A stretch of DNA of 64,000 nt from Dactylonectria macrodidyma (GCA_020744425.1 JAGMUV010000032.1:124001-188000); one strand, 5' to 3'; positions 1 through 10,930 are shown, counted from the stretch's first letter. Notes: generated from the letters alone by a model not told the origin. Translations and numbers: made by a program.

Positions 1-412
1 TCCAATTGGTTACTGGATCACTAAGCAAGGCAGATATCCTCGGTTATCCAGGATGGCCTTGGACTTCCTGACGATCCAGCCGATGTCAGCCGAGTGTGAG
101 AGGTTATTTTCAGCTGCTGGCAAGATGGTCTCGGGGTTGCGTACGAACCTAGATGCTGAGATTATCGCCATTTGTCAGGTCTTACGCTCTTGGTACCGTG
201 CTGGCCTTATCAAGGACCTGGATCCATTGCTTAAGTCACACCTCGAAAGTAAGCTGGATGCCGGCTGTGGGACTCTAAGCGACGACGAGCTGGCTCTTGC
301 TGAGTCAAAATGGCTATTCGAGGGCGAGGACAGCGCCAGCGAGGTTGACGATTCATCACAGCAGCAAGAGGCTGAAGAGTTAGTGTCAACCTCTGAAAGT
401 GAGGCTGAATAG
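1..412 (+). pseudogene. hAT transposase, C-terminal fragment (cut by window edge)
   Basis: The reading frame is open from base 2 and ends at a stop at 410-412. It contains the hAT C-terminal dimerisation signature: a MSAECERLFSAAGKMV-like stretch (residues about 10-26 after Met53), then a Leu/Trp-rich CQVLRSWY block and a very acidic Ser/Glu tail. This region mediates transposase dimerisation in the hAT superfamily. The catalytic N-terminal part lies outside the window, so whether the gene is intact cannot be judged. It is followed by about 170 bases of short subterminal repeats, as expected at a hAT 3' end. Confidence 0.75.
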
Positions 413-590
413 GCGTCGACGAGGTTGTGAATAGCCTCAAAAGTCCACTTACAAAAATCCACTTATAAATCCACGTGTACATCCATTCCACTCCGGTCGA
501 AAGTGTGCTACATCCACTTTGTAATTGCCTAAAAATGGTCCATCCACTCTACTTGGTCCAAAAGTGGAGTGGATGTAGTGGTTTCGAGCC
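413..590. repeat. hAT subterminal/terminal repeat region
   Basis: This is a run of short direct and inverted copies of TCCACTT, CCATCCACTC and GTGGATG motifs (for example around 445-455, 507-520, 538-550 and 563-578). It lies between the hAT stop codon and the abrupt start of MULE-like coding sequence. Such motif clusters are typical transposase-binding regions at hAT ends. The exact terminal base and the target duplication could not be fixed because the other end is outside the window. Confidence 0.5.
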
Positions 591-1329
591 TTGGAAGAGG
601 CATCTTGTACTTATTGGTCTTGTATGTGCAGTCCAATATAAGCACTTCAGGGTATAATTTGAGGTATGCCAGTGATGTAGGATGTGCAAATAATACTGCT
701 GTAACTCTGCTACTCTCGTCAAGGCGTATTTGACTCCAGAAGCCCTCACTCTTGAGCTGATCATCAAGGGCATGCATATTGCTTTGACCTCCGGCAAGGT
801 CTCGCTTGCCCTGTGCAATGCAATTATAGATATCTTGCTGTGTAGCAATTATATCCGAGTTCATACGTAGGTATGACCTAATCTCCTTTGGCGCAATGCC
901 GGCATTGGCGAGTTGTTGGACTGTTGATCTATCTGAGGATGATAGCTGACGATGTGTTGGATGTGCCAGTTGACTGAGGCTTGGTTCGTGATTGTGTTGA
1001 CCAAAGCCAGCCCGAGGACGATGCCTTACACTCCATGCAGTCTTGCATAGGCTTTCCATTGCTATCACAGAGAAGAGGCATCCCGTACGACGTGATATAG
1101 TTTGCCGTTGCCGTTTCTTTGGGCCAGGAGGGCGCCCTCCTCGGTCACAGCCGAAGATAACTCCAGTTCTTCTACTAGAGGTCTTCCAAGACTTTTGGAC
1201 TACAAAGGCATAGCCTCGTGGCGCTGCCCAAGCATTGATTGCTGCACGTAGTTCCTCCAGCGAGTTGTAGTCGCGTTCAGGAGGAAGGGCATCATCAGGG
1301 AAGCGACGGGGGCCCTCAATTGGGTTCAT
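590..1329 (-). pseudogene. MULE (Mutator-like) transposase, N-terminal fragment
   Basis: Minus-strand frame from ATG 1329 (MNPIEGPRRFPDD...). It shows a FAR1-type DNA-binding region (GYAFVVQKSW...GVIFGCDRGG) in the first 110 residues or so. An HTH-like stretch follows, then the beginning of the MULE DDE domain, with the first catalytic Asp in LILDCTYKTNKYKMPL. Coding similarity stops right there, at about 590, where the hAT terminal repeats begin. The gene has therefore lost its catalytic core, most simply through the neighbouring hAT. No Mutator terminal repeat was recognised. Confidence 0.7.
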
Positions 1330-1457
1330 TGTAGCAGAAGAAAGGCGCGGCAAGTTGAATTGATGCTGAAGAAGCCGTTGACTGTTGAATTGAAGGGCCA
1401 ATTTGCGGTATATTACCCCTTTTCGGGCTTACATAACAGATCTTATTTGCACAGCTA

Positions 1458-3683
1458 CCATCCAGGACCACTTAATGGACACCCCCACTTAATGGACCAC
1501 CAAAATTTCGATGCTCCCATACAAAATCTAAATTTTCGTGCACACAAAAACAGACCGCGTTGTCAATCAAAATCGAAGTTAGTAAAGAGACTCTCCATAA
1601 AATTGATCAAATTTTACTCTCTGCGTGGTTTTTTGACCTCCCGACCGCTCCATGTGCGCTGGCAGTGCTTTGTTACGACCATGAAGTCCTCACTTTCGTC
1701 CTCTGACCTGACACCCACCTCAATCACCGACTCGATCTCCTCATCCACATCCACCTCTATTTCTGCCTCCTTTGAGTTAGGAAGAGCTTCTCCAGCCGCT
1801 AGAGCCTCTGCTAGAGCCATGAATCGTCGGTTCGGGTTCGGTACCGCCTTTCTTTTCTTCCCTCGCCGCAGCTGGGACACCTGCTCCTCCAGCCCAGTAA
1901 TCCGCGCATTCTGAACGGCCACCTTCATCTCTAAAGCTTCCAGCCCCTTTGCGATCTTACTGTACTTCCGCCTGGTCGGACGACTTCGATGTTTGGCCAA
2001 ATCTCTCACCTGGCGGCTCGTTTTCGGCGTATCATCTGAGTCCAGATGAGGAGGGCTGGGCGTCTTGAAGCCTTCCAGAACTTTTTCTTTATCCGGTTGA
2101 ATTTCCGGATGTGTTAGAGCTTTGCGACGGTTTATAGGCCAATTTCCAGTAAACCTCCAGCCGGATAAGATAATCTCCTTCCTCATGCCCGCCTCTCTGG
2201 CTTTTGCGTATGACCGAATAAAGTTGACTTTGTCAACCGGCGCAGAATCGGTCAAACTAGCCTGCTTTTGGAGTTCTTTCTGATACGCACCTTTGATGAC
2301 ATTAAAAATTCCATTGTCTAACGGTTGTAGGCCATGAGAGCAATGCGCTGGTAGATAGCAGCAGTAGACGTTGTTCAGAAAGCACGTAGCCATCCACTCA
2401 TCCTGGGTGCTCGTTAGCGACCTTATAGCGGGAGACTCTGCGGTGAAAACACCAAAAGACTCACCTGTGCATGGCTTCCGTGACCGTCAAGGATAATAAG
2501 TCTCGCATCTGATGCATCGCGAGACTCTGTTTGAGGTAGATAGACGTCTTTCAACCACTCGAGAGCTATATGGTTGTCGGTCCAGCCGTTCGGTGATGTG
2601 ATGTAGTGCCAGTCCGCTATCGATTCGAATTCCTTAAGAAACCACTGCTTCTGCAGCTCTTTTCCTTTAAAGATAATTCCCGGTTTTAAAGCGCGGCCAG
2701 TTGCGGTGACAGCCTCAATAAACGAGGTCCAAGTGCGCGACTGAACGCCCTTCAACAACGCCTTCTTCTTCGGGTCAGAGCTCCCGATTACGAGGCTGTC
2801 CAGGCCTCATGGACAACCAATTAGTTATGCCCTATAAAAGCACGTAGAGAACTTGTGGAGGACTTACCGAAACCCGCCATTATGCCACCCTCGTCCACGT
2901 TAACCGTGTTCTCAGGCTTGATCCAGCCGTACTCGTTCTCCCGGATATCGAAGTACCAATTGACCGCCTTCGGCGTAAACCCGTCAAATCTGGCGGCTTC
3001 CTGGCGTTTTCCAAGCTTCGTAGATAGTTGTGAGTAACGCTTGACGAACCTGGTGGTCCAGTGCTTGCCCAGAGGCATATTATCGCCTTGTTGTTGAAGG
3101 ATGGCCTCGACACAGGCGCGGAGCTGGCTGTGCGAGGGAGCATAGCCCAGAGACTCTTGTCGCAGCACCCAACGAAGGAGAGTCTCCTCCTGGCTCTTGG
3201 ATATACGCTGCTGGGCATGGATACGTTCATTCCTGCTCGCTTGACCGGAAAGTCGTCTATAAATGGTCGATCGAGGCACTCCACGTTTCTGGGCCGCCTC
3301 AGTCGGCGATAGGCCTCTATCAGTAATATCGAGTATAGCCTCAGCTACGTCGTCTTCGGTATAAACACGCCGAACCATTGTGGCAGGAGTTCCATGAGTA
3401 AATTAGGTGATATGCCTACTGGAGTGAATGAAGTCGGATGGGGCGGATGAGGTGAAACTGAAAAAGTTTCAAAGGGCTAGAGGACAAGGCCACGAGGCGG
3501 AACGGGAAAAAATTGAGCCTATATTGAAATTTCATGAAATAAACTATACAGCACAGGTTTTGGTTTGTGAGTATCTTCATTCTTGGCCAAATGCGGTGTA
3601 ATTGAAAATTCGGATTTTGTATGGGAAGATTGAAATTTTGGTGGTCCATTAAGTGGGGGTGTCCATTAAGTGGTCCTGGATGG
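1458..3683 (-). mobile_element. Complete pogo/Fot1-type DNA transposon (pogo1)
   Basis: 2226-bp element bounded by TA at 1456-1457 and 3684-3685. Its long terminal inverted repeats begin CCATCCAGGACCACTTAATG and are matched at the right end by the reverse complement. Inside each repeat a CACTTAATGG motif occurs twice, 17 bp apart. It encodes a three-exon transposase whose frame is open throughout. The TA duplication and intact ends and gene suggest recent, possibly current, mobility. The TA lies at the exact centre of a perfect 22-bp palindrome in the target. Confidence 0.85.
1614..3378 (-). CDS. Pogo/Fot1-type (CENP-B/DDE_1) transposase, three exons
   Basis: Cut-and-paste transposase. Exons on the minus strand are 3378-2868, 2805-2465 and 2402-1614, joined by GT-AG introns of 62 nt each (2867-2806 and 2464-2403). 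The join gives 546 residues with no internal stop. The N-terminus holds a psq/CENP-B-like helix-turn-helix (residues about 5-150). The DDE_1 domain follows, with catalytic Asp residues in NVDEGGIMAGF (end of exon 1), ILDGHGSH (end of exon 2) and LQPLDNG (exon 3). The C-terminus is a basic, coiled tail. Exon lengths 511 and 341 nt are identical to those of the pogo element at 55.6 kb, which supports the splice sites. The gene looks functional. Confidence 0.85.
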
Positions 3684-3713
3684 TAGCTGTGCAAAAAGTC
3701 ACGTGGTCTTATT

Positions 3714-3731
3714 GGCACAGCTAGCTGTGCC
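3714..3731. repeat. 18-bp perfect palindrome
   Basis: GGCACAGCTAGCTGTGCC is its own reverse complement. It lies about 30 bp right of pogo1 and shares its centre GCACAGCTAGCTGTGC with the palindromic target into which pogo1 inserted (halves at 1446-1457 and 3684-3695). It may be a relic of an older element end or a preferred target; no function can be assigned. Confidence 0.7.
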
Positions 3732-3886
3732 TGTATGAGCCCCCTTCTTCCACGCGTCACGGAAGGCACAGCCGGTACGGACTACGTTGGGCTGGGCCTC
3801 CCGGTGGTTGCCTGTCAACATTGGCCATCGCCACCTCTGCCCATTTTCTTTATCACTGTCGAGCCCTACTGACTAACCGTGCCGCC

Positions 3887-5520
3887 ATGCCTCAGCAACG
3901 CCTACCTTTTGCCCAATGGTCGCAACGAAGAGAGTCGTCAATTTCAGTCGACCTTTCAGAGTTTTCCAGCCAGCAGTTGTATGACCTAGACCAGAGCCAA
4001 ACGTTTAAATGCCAGACATCTCGACCTCGCACAGCCTCCACATCCTCCTCCACCAAGCCCAGAACATCATGGGTCTTCTCTCATATGCCAGAAGAGGAGA
4101 TAGAGACAAGATACTACAATCCGCGGACTGGAAAAGAAGAGTGGCGCTGCAAACATTGTGACAGAACATATGCCTGTTCTGGGGGTACTGCGGCTCCCGC
4201 AAAACATCTTATGGACCCTCCTCCTGACGGCCACGGTCTGCCAAAAGGAGCCCCGCGAACAGCTAAAGTGACAACGATACGAACGATTCTCGAACAAGCT
4301 CGTGCTGCGGCGGAAGAAAATCCCCGCAAACGCCGTCGGCTCAACGATCAATCCGGAGATTCGATCGACCCTAACCAGCTCGAAGTGTTGTACGTGAGGT
4401 TTATTACGGCCTGCTCTCTCCCATTTCGGCTCGTGGAATGCCCAGAGTTCCGAGCACTATTGGCCTACATCAATATCGATATCGATACTTGGCTTCCAGA
4501 TTCACACGAGACCATCAGGAAATGGATTATGCGGCAGTATGAAGACCAGAAGGAGAAGGTCAAGCAGCGTATACAGTCGGCGAAGTCAAGAATTCACATC
4601 AGCTGCGACCTTTGAACTTCTCCTAACTCTTTGGCCATCTTGGGCGTAGTCGGTCACTATGTCACGGAAGACGGTCAGCTGGAACACCATATTTTGGCGT
4701 TGAAAGACATTGACAGTGAACACGACGGTCCTCACCTCGCTGCGGCCATTTTGGAAGTGGTTGACGAATGGGGCTTTGCTTCGAAGCTCGGATATTTCGT
4801 GATGGACAATGCTGGTAATAACGATACAATGATGAGATCCCTTTCGCTTGGTCAGTACAACTCACCGTTGATACTGACTGACCCTAACATCCCATAGGCC
4901 TCCTACGCCGATATGACATCCAATACGATCCCAAAGTTCACCGACTCCGCTGCCAAGGTCATATCATCAACCTCGCCGCCAAAGCTTTCCTCTTCGTCAT
5001 GGACAATGAGAAGCTCGAACGCGACGATCCTGGTCTGCATAATGTGACATTAAAGCATATTGAAGCGTGGCGGAAGAAGGGTCCTCTTGGCAAGCTTCAC
5101 AACTTCGTCGTTTACATCCAACGGAGTGTTCAGCGCAACCAAAAGTTTCTTGCTATCAGCCACAACCATAAGCTTGCGCGAGACAATGACACAAGATGGA
5201 GCTCGTGGTATACCATGTTGAGGGCGGCCTTGAATCTTAGAGACGCAATTGATGGCTATTTCAACAAATGGATGGATTCAAATTGCGCTGGAGACGAGCT
5301 CTCTTCAGAGGATTGGACTATCTTGGAGAAGATCAAGTGCTTCTTAGAGAAGCTGAAGATGACGACCAAGGCTCTCGAGTCGTCGTTTGCAACACTCGAC
5401 AATGTCCTCTTGGCTATGGACTTTGTATTGGCACAATTCGAAGCCGGCAAAGAGGCAACTATCGACGATCCGATGATGGCACCGATGTATAACTCGGGCT
5501 GGGCCAAGTTGGATAAGTAC
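3887..5520 (+). pseudogene. hAT transposase, broken copy (hAT1)
   Basis: Starts at ATG 3887 (MPQQRLPFAQWSQ). It has a BED-type zinc finger (WRCKHCDRTYACSGGTAAPAKH, residues about 85-106) and then the RNase H-like hAT core. The frame is broken by TGA at 4613-4615, where the sister copy at 23-25 kb has TGG (conserved CDLWTSPN motif). A GT-AG intron (4851-4897) precedes the LRRYDI region. The copy ends abruptly at about 5520 (WAKLDKYYR), so the C-terminal dimerisation domain is missing. It is very similar to the 23-25 kb copy, including about 150 bp upstream of the ATG, but lacks recognisable ends. Confidence 0.85.
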
Positions 5521-5819
5521 TATCGCTGTGAGGGAACGATCATGTTGATGCTATGCAATTCGACGACTCTTACTCTCCATACTAGAATATTTTAGATTGG
5601 AATAAAATTCTCTTGACTTGGCGGTACAAGATTCTGACCCAATACCGTAGAAACTCGAGAAATTGGTCCTCGCAAAGTGGAACCGCGCCAATTCCCCCTT
5701 CCGCTATGCCTAATTAGCGGATAGTATGTGTGCATTATGAAGTACTGAAGACCGGGAAACTTGTGGCGTACACTACTCTTGGCGCCTAACAGACATTCTG
5801 GATGTACTATGGCAGCCTA
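5521..5819. other. Unassigned spacer between hAT1 and piggyBac copy A
   Basis: No coding region, repeat or element end was recognised. It is probably degraded sequence left after loss of the hAT 3' end. Confidence 0.3.
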
Positions 5820-8090
5820 TCCCATCGAGTGCGGATGGACCCCATTTTCGCCAAGGGCGGGGTAAAGCCAATCAGGGCTTATGGGACCACTAGAATAATC
5901 GAATCATATGCTAAAATTCAGGGTACCTCGATTCCTCTATAGATTTTGGGTGTGCCAGAGGTACCAACAATCTCCATCAGTACATAGCGGTACGTTACAG
6001 TCTAAGCAGCCTTTTCGAGTCTTTTTTCGCTGTTGCGGCTGTTGAGTGAGGCTATTCCTAGATACCTCACTTAGAGCCTCGCGTTTCTTCCTCCTGCCGC
6101 AATAGGTGCAAGGCGAGTTAACCCCCCTTGATCCCTTGCGATGGTGCTGCCAAGGAATAGATGTTTTCCTCTTATCCGAAGCCCGTTGAGGTCGTGAAAG
6201 TCTTCGACCTCCTGCTAATGGTCCAAAGTGTTGAATAAGCTGGGATGCAAGCAGTCGCCGCCATTGGTACTGGTTCTTGACCTTTTGCCACTCGGGCTTG
6301 CCCCAGAGCTGCAGGAAGAAGCTATTCACAACGATCACTTCCAGCAGGAAATTCCAAGCAAGGGCTTGCCAGCCTCCTCGACGAATAGGGCGGCTGTATT
6401 GATAATAAGACCTCATCTGGTCACTTATATCAACCCCATTCATCTTATGGTTATACTCGTCAATTGCCTCAGGCACCGGGAGGTTCTTCCGGACGTCTGG
6501 GCCGAAGGCTTCTTTCCGGGCAGCCCGCTTTCCGGCAGAGCTTCCGGCCGGTCGGCGCCGGAGACGGATAACCTCCCGGCCGTCTCGGAAGACGGTTGTC
6601 AAGAAGAGGACAAGGGCGTTATCCTTCCAGGTGAATTGGTTGACCTATGAAGAGACAAACTGATCAGTATGGAGATATCTATAGAAAGCAGTTTGCAATA
6701 CCATACCTCCCCATCTAAGGTAGGGATGCAATGGATCTGACCCCAAGGAATACCCTGGCCTTCTGCTTCCTTCTCGGCGACGAGGATCTTATCTATCCCA
6801 CTGTCTTTCCGGCAGGTCCCGGAAGCCCCGACCTGCTGCTTCCGGAGGGCCCGGAGAAGCCGTACGGAAGCAAAGAGATTATCTAGGAATACGTGGTGGA
6901 CTGCAGCCGGAAGTAAGGTAATAAGTGTCGTTACAACCCGCTGCGTTGGCGTTAACGGGACCCACTTTGCAGCAGCAGCTCCAGCCTTGCTGTCTTCCGG
7001 CCGGGCTTGAGGGACTAGTCCGTACGGGCCCTTTCCGTGTACGTGCCAGAGCCACCGGAGGCAGTAGCCCGATTGGGCAAGGATCCAGACCTTGAAGCCG
7101 GTTGGGATCGGCTTCGTCGGTATTGTCGTCGTCTCTAGGGACCGGCCCGTAAACCGGACCATAGCCTCGTCAACGGTAAGGTCGGAGCCGGCTGTATAGA
7201 AGGAATCCCCAGTCTCTTGGATATGGGCTGACCACTCGTTTACCTTCCGGTATATATCTGGCATCCCGGCTTGGGCGGGGGCTTGGGCCCGGGCCTGGCG
7301 TTGACCTCCTGACTGGCTGGGCTGGAATTCAGAGGTATCAAAGATACGTAGCTGCCGGAGCAGACTTTAGAAGCGGTCCCGGGAGATAAACCGGGTGAAT
7401 AGATAGATAGGATCCTCCTTTTGCTGTTGAGTTGACCAATATCTTGATATTTGAGGTTCGCTATGTATCCCCATATAAAGCAGGATTCCTAAGAAGAGGT
7501 AAATCTCATCTACAGAAGTCTTCCTCCACTCATACACTCTTGACCGTTTAGCCCGGGGACCTTCCTTAGATAACGGCGCTGCATTCGTCCATTGCACCCA
7601 CCGCTCAATAAGGCCCCGGGGAACGTACCGGAGGAATAGGTCAAGCGGGGCTGCCGGCAGCTCCCGTATCTCTCGGGGCCGGGTCGGTACGTCAAAGGGT
7701 ACGAAGGAGCCCGGCGGCCCGCGCTCGACAGCCGGAGGTTCGTGGGGCCGGACTGTGCTGTTATTGCACTGCTCTGGCGTACAGTCGGCAGTGCAGGCGA
7801 CAGCGAGGTCTTCAGGAAGGATCTCAACCACAATACAGCTCCGTACGGAAGCCCCGGAAGCCCCAGAAGCATCGGAAGCCCCGGAGGCACCGGAGGCATC
7901 AGAAGCATCAGAATCACTAGAAGACATCGCAGCATTGAACAAAATGACGGTTTTGGTGGTGACAGCAGGTAAGAAAACATAGGTGCAAATGATGTTTCGT
8001 CATGTACTGATTGAAGTGCGGAGTAAAAGTGGGTATAAAAGTGGGTATTTTGGCCTTGGCGAAAATGGGGTCCATCCGCACTCGATGGGA
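5820..8090 (-). mobile_element. PiggyBac-like (DDE_Tnp_1_7) transposon, copy A
   Basis: 2271-bp element. Its inverted ends TCCCATCGAGTGCGGATGGA and the reverse complement lie at 5820 and 8090, each immediately flanked by TA. It is nearly identical to the element at 52551-54830. The only differences seen by eye are a 9-bp repeat-unit change, a C/T change near 6177 and a G/C change near 6227. The near identity implies recent transposition or recent duplication. No TTAA, the classical piggyBac target, is present at either boundary. Confidence 0.85.
5937..7942 (-). pseudogene. PiggyBac-like transposase with one in-frame stop (copy A)
   Basis: Exons on the minus strand are 7942-6707 and 6644-5937, separated by a 62-nt GT-AG intron. 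The N-terminus carries a Ser/Asp then Ser-Gly-Ala repeat tract. The DDE_Tnp_1_7 domain has Asp in DEAMVRFTGRS, VFLDNLFAS and NGVDISDQM. The C-terminus is a Cys-rich zinc-binding tail (CTYCGRR...CLDCNVPLCTDGDCW). A TAA at 7367-7369 interrupts the frame within the RDRF-SLLRQLRIFD motif; everything after it stays in the same frame. Related proteins have Gln there, so CAA to TAA is the likely cause. The same stop is present in copy B. Confidence 0.85.
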
Positions 8091-8092
8091 TA

Positions 8093-8427
8093 GAGGTCAC
8101 TGTTGCAAAACCCCAAAAGCACGCCTGAACACGCAAAATGGTGTCCACATGGTCAAGGCATTTGCCCCACAGTACATTGAGCCGTGTACCTCCGTACTCA
8201 ATTCTATTGAATTCATGCCCAAACGGTCAACAGAACGAACTACAGCGGGGCCGCTGTGGATCAGCGCTTAGAAGTCTTACTGATGTTTGACTAAAACATT
8301 CCATTTTAAATAAACCCCTTAACAGCTCTATTTTGTTAGATGATATCAACGCCTAGTATTCCTTATCCGATTCCTCTCCCACTTCTGTACCTTACTCGTT
8401 CGGCTTATTGAGCTGCTAAATACCGAC
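8093..8427. other. Spacer right of piggyBac copy A
   Basis: No gene, repeat or element end recognised. Confidence 0.3.
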
Positions 8428-9180
8428 TCAGTAACTAACGGATTCGTAACTAAGTCTTGACCTACTTACAGTCCAGAGACGAGCAGCCTCAGCGATGGCC
8501 TCCAGCGCCGCAACCTTCCGCTCCTCGAGTGTCGGCTCGGCTGATTCACTAAGGCGAGTCAAGGCGGGAGCATGAGCTAGAGCGGCAGCAGGACCCCGGT
8601 CAGTAGCAACGCAAGCGCGTAGTTGCTGTGCTGCGAGCTGTGCTGCAGAGTGCCAGGCTTCATCGGGATCCTTATTTACATCGTCGATCAGCCGGTTCAA
8701 TTCCTAGAAGGCACGCACAGCAGAGACGGCACCAGCAGGGACCTTTGATAGTAACTGATTAGCATCTGATTTATAGAGAGTCAGTATTGTTTACTCACTG
8801 GCCGACACGTGTGACCGTTCTTTGCGCAGTCCCAGCAGGCAGCACCAGTATCTGTCCGTATAAGTTAACCTGGAAAAGCTTCTACGACAGAATAGCCACT
8901 TACTATCCTAAGAGGCACACTCATGCCCAGGGTTCTTGGTAGCACGGGTAACACAGGGGCGGCAGGGGAAGTCACGCGCTGAGCCGATCGGAGGTGCCTT
9001 CTTCTTTTGTACCCTCTTCTTCTACCTAAACAAATGTAATCAGCAACGATACCTTGTGCAGAGCAGCCGGGTGGACCGTACGGTGATCTTGCTCGCGGAT
9101 TTGCAGGTGCTGGACTGGACTCTTCCTGTTGGAATATCACTAACACTGCCAGGGCTAGCGCCAGGATCGTAGGCACCCAC
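8428..9180 (-). pseudogene. Hypothetical Cys-motif gene remnant
   Basis: Minus-strand coding-like blocks are separated by intron-like gaps. A Lys-rich stretch is followed by FPCRPCVTRATKNPGHEC (around 8985-8930). Next comes CWDCAKNGHTC (around 8835-8805), then an Ala-rich helical block, RLIDDVNKDPDEAWHSAAQL to EAIAEAARLW (8700-8480). Paired CxxC...HxC motifs resemble small zinc knuckles of lineage-specific fungal proteins that often sit in transposon-rich DNA. Frames are broken (a TAG splits the last block from its upstream part) and no start codon is convincing. The family is not recognised and no function is proposed. Confidence 0.3.
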
Positions 9181-9240
9181 GTGTGTAGACCACAGCTAGT
9201 AACAGCTGTAAGGGCACGTGCAGGTGCCTCCCTGCTAGAT

Positions 9241-9263
9241 ATAGGGCCACTTCGTGGCCCTAT
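9241..9263. repeat. Perfect 10-bp hairpin
   Basis: ATAGGGCCAC, a 3-nt loop TTC, then GTGGCCCTAT: a perfect 10-bp inverted repeat. No surrounding gene explains it as a terminator. It may be part of a degenerate element end. Confidence 0.5.
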
Positions 9264-9817
9264 TACCTAGCCTAGATTCTGTTCTTTAGACATCAAGTAA
9301 AACACCAAGTTAACCATCACGGTTTTGACGTCTCACCCGCCCGAAAGAGCAATTGCTATAACAGCAGGATACCTGAGTTATCCAACACTTCCCTTATTAT
9401 TGACAATTTTATCGCTGTTAGACTGCAGTCCACTAGACGCGCGTACAGCGTGTCCGTTTGCCATAACTAATGTAAGTCGACGGCGCATAGTTATGTTGCA
9501 CTACGCTTCTGATTAAAAGCACCTTAGTAATAGTTAGAAGCCTAATTCATTTCCTTAGTGATGATAATAAGAATAGAGCAGAAAACTCATTTATTAATAG
9601 GCCACTTAAGGCGTTCTTGAATTGATCCGCGTCCAAGCTATTCCTAATGAGTGGTGTCCGCCATCCCACTAGTTGATCTAGTCCGCAGCGAGGCAGTAGC
9701 AAAAGCGCGACGGTCCGCGCCGATCGCATTGCTTAAATAGGGGTTCTAGCCACAAATCCCCTTGCATTAAACACCACGACCTCGTCCTTGCCTTAGTTCT
9801 CATCCCTACCTATTGTC
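9264..9817. other. Spacer before the rve-like element
   Basis: No conserved coding region was seen. The last roughly 60 bases (ACCTATTGTC before ATG 9818) form the leader of the transposase relic that follows. Confidence 0.3.
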
Positions 9818-10770
9818 ATGGCTCGGCCACCCAACCCAATCGATCAATTTCGCGACTATATCAGCTTGCTATACCTCAATGGCGTCTTGCGAAGCCAGAT
9901 CAGATATAAGCTGCGGAAACATTACAATGTCACTATCAACCTTAGCACAATCTCGCGGCGGGTGGCCAGCTGGGGACTTCCGCGTCAACAATCACGCACT
10001 ATTAAGACTCCAGAGCTCATGGAAGCTATTCACGACCTTATCTTCCGTGTTGGCCTTACCGAGAAGCAGACCTTGAGTGTTCTTTAGAGGCAAGGCTGGC
10101 CAATCACTAAAAGAGGTTTGAAACGTATCAGACTCCACCGGGACCGTCGCTGGCTACGTCGTATAAACAGCGACGAAGAACGCCTTGCTTTGTTGGAGAA
10201 GACAGAGCAAGTTATTATCGAAATAGCTCAACGATCTAATGCCATTGCAGGATACGGTCGAAGGTTTCTCCAGTCATATCTACGCCAACAACAGCAGCTT
10301 TGGGTACCCAGGGATCCCCTGTTTGAAATGTATAAAGTCATATTCCCAAACGATGTCGAGATGCGCCGAAGGATGATGCGAAGGAAGAAAGGGCAGTTCC
10401 TCGTCCCGGGGCCGAACTACTAGTAGTACATTGACGGCCATGACAGGCTGAAGGCATACGGTTTTGAGATATACGCCGCGATTGATGCATACTCCTGCAA
10501 TATTATCTGATTCTACCTTGGCCACTCAGCCAGCACCGCCTTGAGTGTGTTGAAGCAGTATTTGGCTGCATGCGACGCTTATGGCTTGCGCCCATGGTAC
10601 TTGCAGGCAGACCGGGGTAGCGAAACGTCACTGGTCGCAGCAGCCCATTGGAACTTTGCCTTAGCTGCTGGTGGGCGCGTGGAATGGAATGGCCAAGTCT
10701 TCCAACAGGGCAAGCGGATGAAGGATTCCTACAAGGCGGCACCGAGTACGAAGAACGTCAAGATTCAGCG
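9818..10770 (+). pseudogene. Integrase-core (rve-like) transposase, degraded
   Basis: Begins at ATG 9818 with an HTH-like N-terminus (MARPPNPIDQFRDYISLLYL...STISRRVASWG). After a linker comes a DDE/integrase core: YIDGHDRLKAYGFEIYAAID with the first catalytic Asp, then LQADRGSETSLVAAAH with the second. Stops fall in otherwise well-kept frame: TAG at 10085, two TAGs at about 10422-10427, TGA near 10508. These fit CAG to TAG and TGG to TAG/TGA transitions. The copy ends at 10770, where the terminal repeat of the next hAT begins. It resembles eukaryotic rve-type (IS3EU-like) elements; the exact family is uncertain. Confidence 0.65.
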
Positions 10771-10868
10771 CTCCTAATAGTGCGCACCATTAAGAGCACT
10801 ATTAGTGCACACTGCAGTGCACACTAATAGTCCGTGCACTATTGGTTCAGTGTACGTTTCTCGGACTA

Positions 10869-10930
10869 CACTGCTGGTTCAGTGCAAGCCTTCAGACCAC
10901 ACTGCTGGTTCAGTGCAAGCCTTCAGACCA
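10869..10930. repeat. 31-bp tandem duplication in hAT3 left end
   Basis: Two exact consecutive copies of a 31-bp unit (10869-10899 and 10900-10930), beginning CACTGCTGGTTCAGTGCAAG, followed by a diverged third partial copy. It is probably part of the subterminal transposase-binding array. Confidence 0.7.
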
